Origin: Maribacter sp.
GTDB lineage: Bacteria; Bacteroidota; Bacteroidia; Flavobacteriales; Flavobacteriaceae
Length of the DNA stretch: 64,000 bases
Assembly: GCF_016744255.1 (NCBI RefSeq)
Contig: NZ_JADGES010000002.1
Coordinates: 1 to 64,000, forward strand
Direction of reading: 5' to 3'
The position numbers were made by a program, and so were the translations under genes. The notes beneath the pieces are model-generated. The model was not told the DNA's origin. It did no database searches and saw only the letters and a list, made by a program, of their open reading frames with translations. Below are positions 63,791 through 64,000 of this stretch, in pieces (position 1 is the stretch's first letter; every line of letters starts with the position of its first letter).

Positions 63791-64000
63791 ATGGAAAATT
63801 CAAATCTAAAAGGGAGAATTTTAATGGATGTAGAAAATCTAATTTCCCGTAGTTGTACCGACCAAACCAACACTTTAAATTTTAAAAGGTTGCACATTGC
63901 ACTACTTAAAAAATATTATAATGCTGCAGATGTATCTATAGATTATTATAGACATCGTGTAAAAATGGATATTGTTATCGACGATAAACAATATAATCCT
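63791..64000 (+). CDS. Partial gene at right edge, unknown
   Basis: From the ATG at 63791 there are 70 codons to the window end without a stop, so the gene continues beyond. The part seen (MENSNLKGRILMDVENL, then KRLHIALLKKYYNAADVS) is helical and basic. I do not recognise it. Confidence 0.7.
   Translation, partial: MENSNLKGRILMDVENLISRSCTDQTNTLNFKRLHIALLKKYYNAADVSIDYYRHRVKMDIVIDDKQYNP

Overview
The window is AT-rich DNA from a Bacteroidota bacterium, most likely a member of the Flavobacteriaceae. The evidence is the low GC, Bacteroidota-type promoter boxes (TTTG / TAnnTTTG), a DUF1501/DUF1800 pair with a type IX secretion C-terminal signal, an OlsF-type aminolipid acyltransferase fusion, and genes that read as typical flavobacterial homologues (Mfd, MetG, Tex, class 1 FBPase, YraN, TerB). 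No tRNA, rRNA, CRISPR array, insertion sequence or prophage was seen.

Region 1 (1-820) holds the remains of a small ABC-type cassette: an ATP-binding domain that stops after the Q-loop, and a short membrane protein fragment.

Region 2 (about 826-33151) is one large biosynthetic locus of about 31 closely packed minus-strand genes plus one divergent plus-strand gene. It matches the flexirubin / aryl-polyene-dialkylresorcinol type of pigment cluster. Tyrosine ammonia-lyase would make 4-coumarate and a PaaK-like ligase would activate it. A type II PKS set (ketosynthases, a catalytically dead chain-length-factor-like partner, two ACPs, FabG, three hotdog dehydratase-like proteins) would build the polyene. 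DarA and DarB would make the dialkylresorcinol. A methyltransferase, a CrtI-like FAD oxidoreductase and a halogenase-like FAD enzyme would decorate the product. Several acyltransferase-like proteins (BtrH-like, LpxL-like, PlsC-type, C45-like) are candidates for the ester bond. An envelope module (MMPL fusion, LolA-like, lipoprotein, beta-barrel, ABC exporter, GT2-DUF2062) is probably for export or anchoring. A WG-repeat protein and a small XRE-like protein are unexplained members.

Region 3 (33200-41510) is core and envelope genes, mostly minus strand: an exported protein, PAP2 phosphatase, Tex, an OmpA-type lipoprotein, a lipocalin-like lipoprotein, a short Cys/Lys-rich protein with a TTG start, ferritin and MetG.

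Region 4 (41515-56380) holds the DUF1501/DUF1800 pair, YraN, an ACT-like protein, a thioredoxin-like protein, Mfd, TerB, FBPase, a GNAT protein with aspartate kinase, and OlsF.

Region 5 (56380-64000) is a 556-bp gene-free AT-rich stretch followed by accessory genes: a GH99-like lipoprotein, a pentapeptide-repeat protein, a DUF6265-like protein, a zinc-finger protein, a CBS pair, a membrane M28 peptidase, an NAD-binding epimerase-like protein, and a gene cut by the right edge.

The pigment locus as a whole belongs to a known type. The parts that look least described are the complementary loss of active-site residues among its three hotdog proteins, the BtrH-like Cys-His-Asp protein as possible ester-forming enzyme, the MMPL-PlsC-degenerate methyltransferase fusion, and the WG-repeat and XRE-like members.
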